A stretch of DNA of 64,000 nt, taken from the NCBI GenBank assembly GCA_029560585.1, contig JAKQKQ010000061.1, forward strand, positions 1 through 64,000, in the 5' to 3' direction. Below the pieces are notes generated by a model that saw nothing but the letters and a program-made list of their open reading frames with translations, was not told where the DNA came from and did no database searches. This DNA is from Verrucomicrobiota bacterium (GTDB taxonomy: Bacteria > Verrucomicrobiota > Verrucomicrobiia > JADLBR01). Below, one piece after another: positions 1-8,070 of the stretch (the stretch's first letter is position 1; each line of letters starts with the position of its first letter). The position numbers and the translations under genes were made by a program.

Positions 1-214
1 TGGACTGCGGTGGCAGAGCGAAGCGGCGGCACCGCTTTTGCCCCCGGCGGAGCCGAACCCGATGGTCCCGGCTCGCGCTTCGCGCGCTGCCAAAGCGGTG
101 GCGTCGTCCGGCGGTTGCCGGACTCTGCCACCGCAGTCCAAGACCCTCCCGGCCCGGATCCTGGGTCGGGGCACGAGCCGCGCCCGCGAACAGCGCCCGA
201 AGTTTTTGGCTTAG
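1..214. repeat. Family D palindromic repeat, copy 1 (cut by window edge)
   Basis: Outer arms of 18 bp, TGGACTGCGGTGGCAGAG at 1-18 and its reverse complement at 123-140, enclose smaller hairpins. A conserved flank follows to 214, ending in a GAAGTTTTTGGCTTAG tail. Close copies lie at 15049-15207 and 24313-24512, and a minimal one at 63147-63200. Short reading frames inside are by-products of the repeat. Confidence 0.85.
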
Positions 215-496
215 CCCCGCCGCCGGCGTCCGGGGGCGTCGCATCTTCATGGGGAAACTTGACGCCCACTGCCGCCTGATACAGGCGGCCTACAAGACTT
301 GTGGGGCGTCTCTGCGAGACGCCAAATGCGTGCGGAGTTTCAGGTCAGGCGTCATGCCCCGGTGACGGGGCATTGTCGCGCATCAAAACCGCGCCCGGAG
401 GGCGACCGGCCCTAGCCGCCCCCGCCTCCGATCGCCGAGGGAGAAGAACGGTCCGGGGATCCTGCCCATGGGATTTCGGGCCATCGGGCTGGGCCT
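215..496. other. Gene-free stretch filled with short hairpins
   Basis: No coding sequence is supported here. Three perfect hairpins are visible: GCCGCCTG with its complement at 271-289, GGCGTCTC with GAGACGCC at 305-323, and ATGCCCC with GGGGCAT at 354-373. The second recurs inverted at 18197-18215 with part of its flank, so it belongs to a dispersed family (F). The stretch lies just beyond the 3' end of the corrinoid-protein gene. Confidence 0.6.
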
Positions 497-1132
497 CTAT
501 GCCGCCCCGACGAGTTGGCGGGCCATGTCGACTGCGGAACCGGCGTCGGGGGAGAAGCCATCGGCGCCGATCTCCTCGGCGAAGGACTGGGTGACGGGCG
601 CACCGCCGACGGCGATCTTGACGCCGGCGAGGCCCGCGTCGCGAAGGGCCTTCACGGTATTCTTCATGGCGGGCATGGTGGTGGTGAGCAGGGCGGAGAG
701 GCCGACGAGGTGGGCGGCATGTTCCTTGGCGGCGCTGACGAAGCGCTCTGGCGAGACGTCCGTGCCGAGGTCGATGACGTTGAAATTGGCGCCGGTCCAC
801 ATCATGGCGACGAGGTTTTTCCCGATGTCGTGGAGGTCGCCCTGGACCGTTCCGATGATCGCGGTGTGGGCTGGGGCGACTCCGGCTTTGATCAGCAGGG
901 GTTTGAGGAGGACCATGCTTTCCTTCATGGCGCGGGCCGCAATGAGCACCTCGGGCACGTAGATCTCGTTATTCTTGAACCTGCGGCCGACATCGTCCAT
1001 GCCAGCGACCAGGGCCCCGAGGATCTCGTCGGGCTTGAGCTGTCCGTCGATGGCGGCCTGGGTCTGGGCGGTGGCGTTTTTTCGATCACCCTTCTTGATA
1101 GCTTCGGTAATCGAGGCGAGTATTGGGTTCAT
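497..1132 (-). CDS. Corrinoid (B12-binding) methyltransferase subunit, MttC/MtgC type
   Basis: A 211-residue protein that carries the methyl group on cobalamin between a substrate methyltransferase and an acceptor methyltransferase in the cytoplasm. Residues 1-90 form the B12-binding cap helices. Residues 91-211 are the Rossmann-like cobalamin domain with the lower-ligand motif D99-x-H101-x-x-G104, a serine at 147 and Gly-Gly at 176-177. The start is fixed by GGAGG a few bases upstream; a longer frame runs into the neighbouring gene and is rejected. It is divergent from the DUF1638 gene across about 70 bp. The family assignment is firm, but the substrate (methylamine, betaine or methoxy compound) cannot be read from the sequence. 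Confidence 0.93.
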   Translation of the reverse strand: MNPILASITEAIKKGDRKNATAQTQAAIDGQLKPDEILGALVAGMDDVGRRFKNNEIYVPEVLIAARAMKESMVLLKPLLIKAGVAPAHTAIIGTVQGDLHDIGKNLVAMMWTGANFNVIDLGTDVSPERFVSAAKEHAAHLVGLSALLTTTMPAMKNTVKALRDAGLAGVKIAVGGAPVTQSFAEEIGADGFSPDAGSAVDMARQLVGAA

Positions 1133-1203
1133 GAATTCCTCCGTGGTTGCGTTTGTACAAACTTGGAGCGGCGCGTCTCCGCGTCGGTCCGGGGGGGCCG
1201 ACG

Positions 1204-1989
1204 ATGGGCGCTGAGGGCCACCGGGCGGAGCCGATGGCGGTGATCGCCTGCGCTGTGCTCGAGGACGAGGTGAGGCACTTTGCAAAACCTTTTGGGCATA
1301 TTACCCACATTGAGATTCTGCCGCAAGGCTTGCACAACGAGCCGGACCGGCTGCGGCGGGAGGTCCAGGGGGCGATCGAGAGGGTGGAGGCCGGGTTCCC
1401 GGCGGTGTCGGCTATCGCGCTGGTGTATGGGCTGTGCAGCCGGGGTGTGGAGGGGATCTGCCCTTCCCGCTGCCGGGTGGGCGTGCCGCGCGCCCACGAT
1501 TGCATCACGCTGTTGCTGGGGAGCCGGGAGCGCTACGGCGAGTATGTCGCGAGGCACCCCGGGACGTATTGGTACAGCCCCGGGTGGAACCGATGCCATG
1601 TGCCGCCGGGTCCCGAGAGGCACGAGAAGCTGCTCCGGGAATACCGGGAGAAGTATGGGGAGGAGGACGCCGAATACCTGATGGAGCAGGAGCAATCCTG
1701 GTTCCGGAAGTATAACCGCGCGGCGTATGTCCACCTTGGACCTGGCTACTCGGAGAACGACGTGGCGTTCTCGAAGCAGTGCGCGGATTGGCTTGGCTGG
1801 TCGTTCGACATGCAGGTGGGGGACCCGGGGCTCCTGCGCGATCTGCTCTGTGGCGCGTGGGACGATGCGCGATTCATCGTGATCGGCCCTGGGCAGACGC
1901 CGCACATGACCGCCGATGATCGGATCGTGGAAGCGGTCGAGGCTGCGCCGGCCGGGGGGGCGAGAGCCGCGGCGCAGCCCATCGCGTGA
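1204..1989 (+). CDS. DUF1638 family protein
   Basis: A 261-residue cytoplasmic protein matching DUF1638 throughout: an N-terminal beta strand (AVIACAVLEDE), a GLCSRG segment, a PRAHDCITLLLGS stretch and a C-terminal WDDARFIVIGPG. Family members are repeatedly found beside corrinoid methyltransferase genes, but their biochemical role is not established. Cysteine and histidine residues (GLCSRG, RAHDC) could bind metal or corrinoid, which is inference. The start at 1204 follows a G-rich stretch; an internal ATG at 1234 (MAVIAC) also has a plausible ribosome site and would remove ten poorly conserved residues. It is divergent from the corrinoid gene and convergent with the URO-D gene. Confidence 0.85.
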   Translation: MGAEGHRAEPMAVIACAVLEDEVRHFAKPFGHITHIEILPQGLHNEPDRLRREVQGAIERVEAGFPAVSAIALVYGLCSRGVEGICPSRCRVGVPRAHDCITLLLGSRERYGEYVARHPGTYWYSPGWNRCHVPPGPERHEKLLREYREKYGEEDAEYLMEQEQSWFRKYNRAAYVHLGPGYSENDVAFSKQCADWLGWSFDMQVGDPGLLRDLLCGAWDDARFIVIGPGQTPHMTADDRIVEAVEAAPAGGARAAAQPIA

Positions 1990-2153
1990 GCGTCTGGCCA
2001 TTGGGGCTAAGACGTGACCGCACCGACGTTTTTTCGAGACAGATCCCATGCCGCCCGAGGGCGGGACGCCCGTGCCACAGGACCGTGGCAAGGGCATCGT
2101 GCCCATGGCCACCGCCGAAGGGCGCAAGCCCTTCGCTACTCGGCCGTTACGCC

Positions 2154-2168
2154 CTATTTTCGAGCTAG
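2154..2168. repeat. YYAG tail motif overlapping the URO-D gene stop
   Basis: CTATTTTCGAGCTAG. Its CTA is the TAG stop of the minus-strand gene starting at 3226. It matches the tails at 56886-56900 and 61661-61675. Bases 2048-2150 upstream contain further short dyads built on GGGCG/CGCCC and AAGGGC/GCCC. Confidence 0.55.
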
Positions 2169-3226
2169 GCCTCACAGGTCATCATGCGTTCGATCTTTGC
2201 CTTGATGATGCCCTCGCTTCCGGGGACAGACAGGACGTCGCACTCGGAGCCGAGGATGAAAGGGTGGCCGACCTGACGCATGCGGCGGATCAGGTCGCGA
2301 GAAAGTTCTCCGACGGAATCCAGCGGGACCTGGGCATCGGAATAGAAGTTCTTCGTGGGGAGGTTGCCGAAGAGAACGGTGGTCTTGGGCACCCAGCGCG
2401 AGTCCTCCCAGAGTTTTCGGGAACTGCCGAGGGAGAGGATGGCGGGGTCGAGGGTGGCGAAATCCCGGATCATGGGGTCGATCAGTTCCCCGCAATCGTG
2501 GAGGATCAGGTCGGCGCCCAGTTCGTCGAGGGTGGCCTTGATCCGGCGGAGGTTGGCCATGACGAGGCGCTCGAAGATATCGGCGCCGGCATCCAGCTGT
2601 CTTGGCGACAGGTAGACCTTATTGGCGGCGGGCTCGCAGACGCAGACGGCGCGCGCGCCGGCATCGACCTGCATTCGGATGCCGCGCTGGATGACGAGGA
2701 CGGCCAGTTCCAGGGCGATCTCGACGGCGTGAACCTCGGGGTCCTCCGCGCCGGTCACGCCGGAGCCGGCCATGAAGACGGGCGTGATCGGATCGTTGAG
2801 GAGTTTCGTCATGAGCGAGAACGGGCCGATGGCCATGCCCGCCGGCACGAGGTCGGGCCGACGGGAAGCGACGTGGCGGATCGCCTCACAGTTGGCGCGC
2901 ATGCGCGGCGAAGGCGGGGAGTCCAGCGAGGACCGGATGCGCGCGATGATGTCATCCGGGGGGCAGGCGTCGAAGTGGTGGGTGTTCACCTGCGCTTCGG
3001 GGATTCCGATCATGGTGAGCAGATCGGCTTTTTCGACCATGAGGTCCATCAGTGGCAGCGCCAGCGGCGTCCTGAATCGGTCGGCGGTTTCCGCGATAAC
3101 CCGGCCCAGGCCCTCACCCTGGGTGAGCAGCGCGTCGTGGTCGGGTTTTTCGCAGAGCACGAGGTGGGCGCCGATGGGGAAGCGCGCGCCAGATCGCGCG
3201 AGGTCGAGATAGAATGAGCGGTCCAT
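2165..3226 (-). CDS. Uroporphyrinogen decarboxylase-like (URO-D) corrinoid methyltransferase
   Basis: A 353-residue TIM-barrel protein of the URO-D superfamily, in the branch that moves methyl groups to or from corrinoid proteins (MtaA/CmuA/MtbA-like) rather than making heme. The zinc-site pattern of that branch is visible: H243-x-C245 in LILHDCGEL and a late C329 in GSECDV. The length is normal. It lies 98 bp downstream of the PocR-type regulator on the same strand. With the corrinoid protein and the ferredoxin-ASKHA reactivase it makes a near-complete methyl-transfer system. Whether it acts on the substrate or on the acceptor thiol or tetrahydrofolate is open. Its TAG stop lies inside a repeated tail motif. 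Confidence 0.88.
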   Translation of the reverse strand: MDRSFYLDLARSGARFPIGAHLVLCEKPDHDALLTQGEGLGRVIAETADRFRTPLALPLMDLMVEKADLLTMIGIPEAQVNTHHFDACPPDDIIARIRSSLDSPPSPRMRANCEAIRHVASRRPDLVPAGMAIGPFSLMTKLLNDPITPVFMAGSGVTGAEDPEVHAVEIALELAVLVIQRGIRMQVDAGARAVCVCEPAANKVYLSPRQLDAGADIFERLVMANLRRIKATLDELGADLILHDCGELIDPMIRDFATLDPAILSLGSSRKLWEDSRWVPKTTVLFGNLPTKNFYSDAQVPLDSVGELSRDLIRRMRQVGHPFILGSECDVLSVPGSEGIIKAKIERMMTCEA

Positions 3227-3302
3227 GGTTGTCGGGTCCCTTCTGTGCGGCGGGAAGATATTAGGCTACCCGGGGTGCCGGATGCGATCTGGTATGAGGG
3301 TG

Positions 3303-3321
3303 CGGGGATTTTGTATCCCCG
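3303..3321. promoter_or_regulatory. Perfect 7-bp hairpin between regulator and URO-D genes
   Basis: CGGGGAT and ATCCCCG flank a 5-nt loop just beyond the regulator stop codon. No T-run follows on either strand, so it is a weak candidate for a Rho-independent terminator. It could be an mRNA processing or operator site. Confidence 0.35.
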
Positions 3322-3324
3322 TGC

Positions 3325-4512
3325 TCAGCGGTCCGGTTGGCTCGGCGCGTGTGTTTTCCGGAATTCGAGCGGGGCCACGCCGGCGTGGCGGCGGAAGGCC
3401 TTGCTAAAATGGCTCTGGTCACAGAAGCCGCAGTCGAGGGCGATCTGGACGAGGCTCTTGTCGGTGCGGGCGAGAAGATGACGGGCCCGGTCGATGCGCA
3501 AACCGGCGACCAGGGCGGTGAACGTGCGGTCGAGCTCTCGTCGCACCACGCGAGAGAAATGGCTGGGCGACATGCCCACGGCGCGCGCGGTCTCGTCGCG
3601 GCCGACATCCCGGGAGAGGTTCTTTTCGATGAACGCGACGGCTTTGGCGAGGGAGGCGTTGAAGTGGCCGACACCTTTGGGGATGGCGGCGGCGAGGCGT
3701 TCGGCGGTCTCGGAGAGCCAGGCGCCCAGGGCGCGCTCGTCTTGCGGTTCGGCGAGTCGTCGGCGCCAGCGCGCGTGGCCGCCGAGGGCCTCGGCCGGCT
3801 CTGCCCCGGCCTCGATGGCTGCCCGGGCCATCATGACGAGGATTTCCAGCGCGAGGTCGTTGAGCAGGTCGGGCCTGTCGGGGGCGGCGCTGCGGAAGCC
3901 GGCGAGGATGCGTTGGACGGCACCTCGCGCGCCCCGCCGATCGCCACGGGAAACGGCCGCCAGCAGAGATGGCTCCTCGATGAGATAGACGCGGCGCATG
4001 CGGTCGGGCGGCGCGGACTTGAATTCGTGGATTGCCTCGGCGCGCTCACGCTCCTGTCTGCCCCGCGCGCGGTTGACCCCCAGGAGGGCGCCATTCGTCA
4101 CGTTGCGTTGTTCGGCGATCTCGAGGAGGCCCTGGGCTGCCGATCGGACATGTCGGAGGATTTCGGCTGGGGGTGCGCTTTCCGGTTCCAGGTTGACGCC
4201 CGCGGCGACGAGGCCACCGGTGACGCGCGCGTTTCGCATCAGGGGCACAGCCCAGATGGCGAGGCCCGCCGGACACAGGCTGACGCAGGGTTCACCCCAG
4301 CGCAGGGCCTCGTTGACGGCGGCCAGGCGGCAGCCGGCGCACGAGTCTTTGGCCCTGGTGGCCCGGCAGGCGCGGTTGCCGAAGAGCAGATCGCCCGATG
4401 GCCCACAGCAGGCGAGGACAAAACCGAACCGGCGGCGGTACGCCAGGGCGATGGCGCGAAACTCCGCCAGGGGGATCGGCGGTTCGGCCTGGCGTTTGCA
4501 GTCGTGGCTCAT
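3325..4512 (-). CDS. PocR-domain AraC-family transcriptional regulator
   Basis: A 395-residue one-component regulator. Residues about 10-120 resemble the PocR ligand-sensing domain, with a cysteine cluster (CRATRAKDSCAGCR, VSLCPAGL) of the type that links sensing to metal or small organic ligands. Residues about 285-390 are a double helix-turn-helix of AraC type, ending QIALDCGFCDQSHFSKAFRR. PocR-type regulators control corrinoid-dependent pathways such as propanediol use, and they sit beside methyltransferase genes in many anaerobes. It starts 14 bp after the reactivase gene on the same strand, so it is probably co-transcribed and likely controls this locus. The ligand is unknown. Confidence 0.88.
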   Translation of the reverse strand: MSHDCKRQAEPPIPLAEFRAIALAYRRRFGFVLACCGPSGDLLFGNRACRATRAKDSCAGCRLAAVNEALRWGEPCVSLCPAGLAIWAVPLMRNARVTGGLVAAGVNLEPESAPPAEILRHVRSAAQGLLEIAEQRNVTNGALLGVNRARGRQERERAEAIHEFKSAPPDRMRRVYLIEEPSLLAAVSRGDRRGARGAVQRILAGFRSAAPDRPDLLNDLALEILVMMARAAIEAGAEPAEALGGHARWRRRLAEPQDERALGAWLSETAERLAAAIPKGVGHFNASLAKAVAFIEKNLSRDVGRDETARAVGMSPSHFSRVVRRELDRTFTALVAGLRIDRARHLLARTDKSLVQIALDCGFCDQSHFSKAFRRHAGVAPLEFRKTHAPSQPDR

Positions 4513-4526
4513 GTGCGATGGGTGGG

Positions 4527-6146
4527 TCAGGGCAGGGCGAGTTCGTCGATGAAACGATCCTCGAATCCCGGATCGAGATTGAGCTCGACGATATCGATGC
4601 TCGCGCGGATTTCATCCATTTCCGCCACCGCGCTGCGGTCGAGCAATGCGATGTATGCGCCGGCCAGGGAGGTGTTGCCGACCGCCTCGATCTGTTCCGC
4701 CCGGAATCCGGGCAGCAGTCCGCTTCGGATGGCGTTGGCGGGGTCGATGTGCCTTCCGAATCCCCCTGCCAAGAGTACCCGGCTGATGTCGGTGGGCGCC
4801 AGTCCGACGCGCTCCATGAGCGTCCTGATGCCCGCGCCGATCGCCGCCTTGGCCTGGAGCAGGTGGGCGATGTCCACTTCGGACATCGTGATCTCGCGAT
4901 CCGCGGATCGGCCGAGCGAGAGCGCGCGACCGCCCTCGCCGTCGCGGAGAACATCTTTCGGCACGCGCCCGAGGAAGGCCTCATCGAAGCGTCCGGCATG
5001 ACCGAGCAACCCGATTCGCCGTCCCTCTGCCAAGAAGTCCAGCGCGCCGGTGCCACAGATGCCCTGCGGCGGCAGGCCATTGATGGTCCTGGATTCGATG
5101 CGGAATGGATCATCGCTCATCCGGACATGGCAGATGGCCCCCGGCACCGCCCGCATGCCGGAGGAGAGCATCCCTCCCTCGAACGCGGGGCCTGCCGCGG
5201 TGGCGCATCCGAACAGCCCGTCGCGGGTCTTGAGGATGATTTCGCCGTTGGTGCCGACGTCCACCAGCAGCGTTGGTTTTTCGGCGAAATGCATGCCGGT
5301 GGCATGGATACCGGCCGCCAGGTCCGCGCCCACGTATGCGGCCAAGCCCGGGAGGAACTGCACCGGCCAGTCCGCCGCATCGATGCCCAGGGCGGCGGCG
5401 GTGAACCGCCTCGGCTCAAGGAATCGGGCCCGGAAAGGGGCCACGCCGAGCGGGGAGGGATCCTCACCCGCGAGGAGGTGGAGCATGGCGGTGTTGCCCG
5501 CGACGGTCATGCCGCGGACGGAGGCCAGGCGCGTCCCGGCCTTCGTGCAGACTTGGAGTGCCAGGGGGCGGAGTGTTTCCGCCGACACGCACGCCTGGAG
5601 ACGCGCGAGCATCTCTGGGCTCTCGCCGGCCCGGTGGATGCGAGTGACCACGTTGTCGCCGAAACGGATCTGCCGATTGAAGTCGCCGGCCTCCGCGAGG
5701 ATCCTGCCGTCACAGATGTCCACGGCGATCATGGCCACGGTCGTGGTGCCGATGTCCGCCGCCAGTGCGACATCGCCCGCCGTGCCGGGAAAGGTGGGCT
5801 CCTGGGCGAAGGGAACCAGGATCTCGAATTCGGAGATCGCGATGGGCCGGTGGCCCGCGAGGGACCGGGGGGGCACGCGGATGGTGACCTCGGGCGAGGC
5901 GACCAGGGCCCGACACGACCGAATCGTTCCCGGCGCGGTGATCCGCTCGTCGCCGATCATGACCGAGCCGTCCTCCAGAGAGACCTCGCAGCCGCGGCAC
6001 AGGCCGCGCATGCCGCAGCGCGTATTGAGATATATCCCCGTGCGGACGAGAAGCTCGCAGAGGGAGGTGTGGGCATCCTCCTGCGCCAGTTCGATGGCGC
6101 CTTCGGTTTCGGAGGAACGGAAACGCAGCCGGTGGACTTCCTGCAT
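4527..6146 (-). CDS. RamA-like corrinoid reactivation protein (2Fe-2S ferredoxin plus ASKHA ATPase)
   Basis: A 539-residue protein that uses ATP and a low-potential electron to restore inactivated Co(II) corrinoid to Co(I). The N-terminal ferredoxin-like domain has the cluster ligands C44-x5-C50-x2-C53 and C78. From about residue 128 the DUF4445/ASKHA fold carries phosphate-binding loops (ADIGTTTVAM, VDVGTNGEI) and a late LLAGGFG. The start at 6146 begins directly before the ferredoxin domain; an upstream extension of about 166 residues only overlaps the FHA gene in another frame and is rejected. The cluster is of 2Fe-2S ferredoxin spacing, as in the DUF4445 branch, rather than the C-terminal 4Fe-4S pair of archaeal RamA. 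Confidence 0.9.
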   Translation of the reverse strand: MQEVHRLRFRSSETEGAIELAQEDAHTSLCELLVRTGIYLNTRCGMRGLCRGCEVSLEDGSVMIGDERITAPGTIRSCRALVASPEVTIRVPPRSLAGHRPIAISEFEILVPFAQEPTFPGTAGDVALAADIGTTTVAMIAVDICDGRILAEAGDFNRQIRFGDNVVTRIHRAGESPEMLARLQACVSAETLRPLALQVCTKAGTRLASVRGMTVAGNTAMLHLLAGEDPSPLGVAPFRARFLEPRRFTAAALGIDAADWPVQFLPGLAAYVGADLAAGIHATGMHFAEKPTLLVDVGTNGEIILKTRDGLFGCATAAGPAFEGGMLSSGMRAVPGAICHVRMSDDPFRIESRTINGLPPQGICGTGALDFLAEGRRIGLLGHAGRFDEAFLGRVPKDVLRDGEGGRALSLGRSADREITMSEVDIAHLLQAKAAIGAGIRTLMERVGLAPTDISRVLLAGGFGRHIDPANAIRSGLLPGFRAEQIEAVGNTSLAGAYIALLDRSAVAEMDEIRASIDIVELNLDPGFEDRFIDELALP

Positions 6147-6187
6147 CGTCTGTTGGGCGCTGCAGCGGTTTCCGCGGCGGGGGCGGT

Positions 6188-6880
6188 TCAGGCGGCCGCT
6201 GCCGCGGCCGGCCGCGCAAAAAGAGCCTTCACGGCGCCGAACGCGATCTCGTCGCTTTCCCCGAGCCAGCATTCCCTGACGCGCTGGCCGCGCAGGAATG
6301 TCCCGTTGCGGGAGTCGAGGTCTCGCATGATGATGCCCTGCGAGGTGCGCTCGATCGAAGCGTGGTGGGACGAGACTGTCGGATCGGGCACCACGATGTC
6401 GTTGTTGGATGTGCGGCCGACATAGACCAAACCGGGCTTGATGGCATATGTCTTCTCGCGGCCCTGCACAAAGACATGGATCATCGGCTCGCTGGCCAGC
6501 CGGCTCGATTTGATTTCCTCCACCGGCCCGATCACGGGAACGGCGGCCCCATTGACATGAATGCGGGCTGCGCTCTCGTCGCTCAGGCGGGCGGCCTCGC
6601 AGAGGATCTGTACATGGGGCATGTGCACCGTTCGGCGCGGGCACGGGATACCGACGCGGAACTCCGTGATGGCGTCTGGAAGATTGATCAGGGCGATGGC
6701 CGCCTCAAGTCCGTCTCGCCCTTCAAGTTCGGCGTGCACGATCTCGCCGTCCTGCAGGTACAGACTGGCCTCTGGCTTGACGTTGAGAACCGCTATCTGT
6801 CCCGTCTTGCGAGATTGGGCGAATGCCTGCACCTGTTCCGGGATGGTGAACAGGTTGCCGAAATTGATCGTCTCGTGCAT
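6188..6880 (-). CDS. DUF4388-FHA domain protein
   Basis: A 230-residue cytoplasmic protein. Residues about 8-80 resemble the DUF4388 (PATAN-like) module, with the typical LYLQDGEIVHAE segment. Residues about 130-225 are a forkhead-associated domain with the phosphothreonine-binding residues G155-R156, S171-x-H173 and N192-G193. It should read a phosphorylated partner, though no kinase is present in the window. The ATG at 6880 is preferred because the DUF4388 module starts directly after it. It lies 41 bp upstream of the reactivase gene on the same strand, so it may be the first gene of the corrinoid operon or an unrelated signalling gene. Confidence 0.85.
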   Translation of the reverse strand: MHETINFGNLFTIPEQVQAFAQSRKTGQIAVLNVKPEASLYLQDGEIVHAELEGRDGLEAAIALINLPDAITEFRVGIPCPRRTVHMPHVQILCEAARLSDESAARIHVNGAAVPVIGPVEEIKSSRLASEPMIHVFVQGREKTYAIKPGLVYVGRTSNNDIVVPDPTVSSHHASIERTSQGIIMRDLDSRNGTFLRGQRVRECWLGESDEIAFGAVKALFARPAAAAAA

Positions 6881-7143
6881 CAGCAGCGACCCTGTCGTAG
6901 TTCCAGAAAAGCTTTCCGTGATCCACCCAGAACCCACGCAGACCGCCGCGATCCCGATCGCGCGACCCGCTGGCTCCAGTACCTTAAATCATGCATACCA
7001 GAGCGCGTGGGTCAAATGGAATCCAAATGGGATTGACGCTTCCGCCAAGACGAAGCGATGCGGCGCGCGTCCGTTTTGGGGCAGTGTTTGCGCCATTTGA
7101 GGTAAGTAATTGGCGGGTGCTGGTTTGTCGGACGTTATCGAAG

Positions 7144-7809
7144 TCAGATACGAGTGGAGATTCTCCCGATGATAGAGAGGATCAGGATGGCGGCCGCGGC
7201 GGTGGGCGGGCGCGGATCGAATCGGTCGATGGGGCCACGTCCCCACGGGGCGACTCGGGCGAGGAGGAAAGCGAGGAGGAACCAGGCGAGGTAATTTTGC
7301 GGGGGGACGTTGGGGGATTGCCAGACCCAGTAGCTTTTAACGCAGGCGGCGAATGGTTCGAACACGAAGTCGAACAAGGTGGCCCAGGAGGCGACGGCGA
7401 TGGCGGTTAGCCGGCGGGAGGCGGGCTTGAGCCAGTGGAAAATCAGGTAGTGGCCGGAGGCGAGGATGATGTACCAGGTGAGGGGCAGGGCGGCGGGCAG
7501 GACACCGGCGATGCGTGGGCCGAAGAACGGCGTGTACTCGTAGGGCCCGAACGGGCGACCGGTGGTTGCGCCCAGGGCGGCCACGGCGCCGGAGCCGAAG
7601 GCGATGATGGCGAAAGAGGCGAGGGCATCGCGCCAGCCGTCGCGCCGGGCCATGGCCAGCAGGACGTTGGAGGCAGCGAGGAATATGAGGATGGCATCTG
7701 CCCAAGACAGGTAGTCCGGGAGGAGGAATTGGCGCTGGGCGAGGCTGACCGCGCCAGCCACGCTGCCGACGATGAAGAGCGCGAAGAGGACGCGTTCGAA
7801 GATGCGCAT
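7144..7809 (-). CDS. Carotenoid biosynthesis protein, CruF-like membrane hydratase
   Basis: A 221-residue protein with about six or seven hydrophobic segments. The family signature FDFVFEPFAACVKSYWVW (acidic and aromatic residues in a membrane helix) and the early GPYEYTPFFGPRIAGV segment match the DUF422/CruF family, which adds water to the psi end of acyclic carotenoids. No other carotenoid gene is present nearby, so the substrate is inferred from family only. The start ATG at 7809 directly precedes the first membrane helix. A much longer upstream frame crosses the divergent hydrolase gene and is rejected. Confidence 0.8.
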   Translation of the reverse strand: MRIFERVLFALFIVGSVAGAVSLAQRQFLLPDYLSWADAILIFLAASNVLLAMARRDGWRDALASFAIIAFGSGAVAALGATTGRPFGPYEYTPFFGPRIAGVLPAALPLTWYIILASGHYLIFHWLKPASRRLTAIAVASWATLFDFVFEPFAACVKSYWVWQSPNVPPQNYLAWFLLAFLLARVAPWGRGPIDRFDPRPPTAAAAILILSIIGRISTRI

Positions 7810-8070
7810 GGGTTTCAGCGGGTTGGGCGGTGAAGGTGTGGGCGTGGGGGACCGGTGGCGATCATGTCGCCGAACGGCATCAGGGGGATAGCACGACGGA
7901 CGGTTTTGGCATGCATGCCCGGCACATTTCTGCCAGAAACGGTGATCGCGGGAAGCCAGAAACATGAAGCGAGGAGACTTGGTCCAACGACAGATCGGCA
8001 GGCCGGGGAGGGTGTCCGCCAACACCGGGGCTAAAGCGATCTGGGTACGGGGAGCGCTCGCACCGCCCTT

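Noticed and set aside
10-279. Short proteins encoded in the family D repeats, similar at several loci
   Set aside because: The similarity comes from the repeated palindromes themselves; frames differ in length and the composition is not protein-like.
2048-3217. A + strand open frame of about 389 codons opposite the URO-D gene
   Set aside because: High-GC antisense shadow with biased composition and no domain; the minus-strand gene has clear catalytic motifs.
3337-5001. A long + strand frame opposite the regulator and reactivase genes
   Set aside because: It crosses two well-supported minus-strand genes and shows no recognisable fold.
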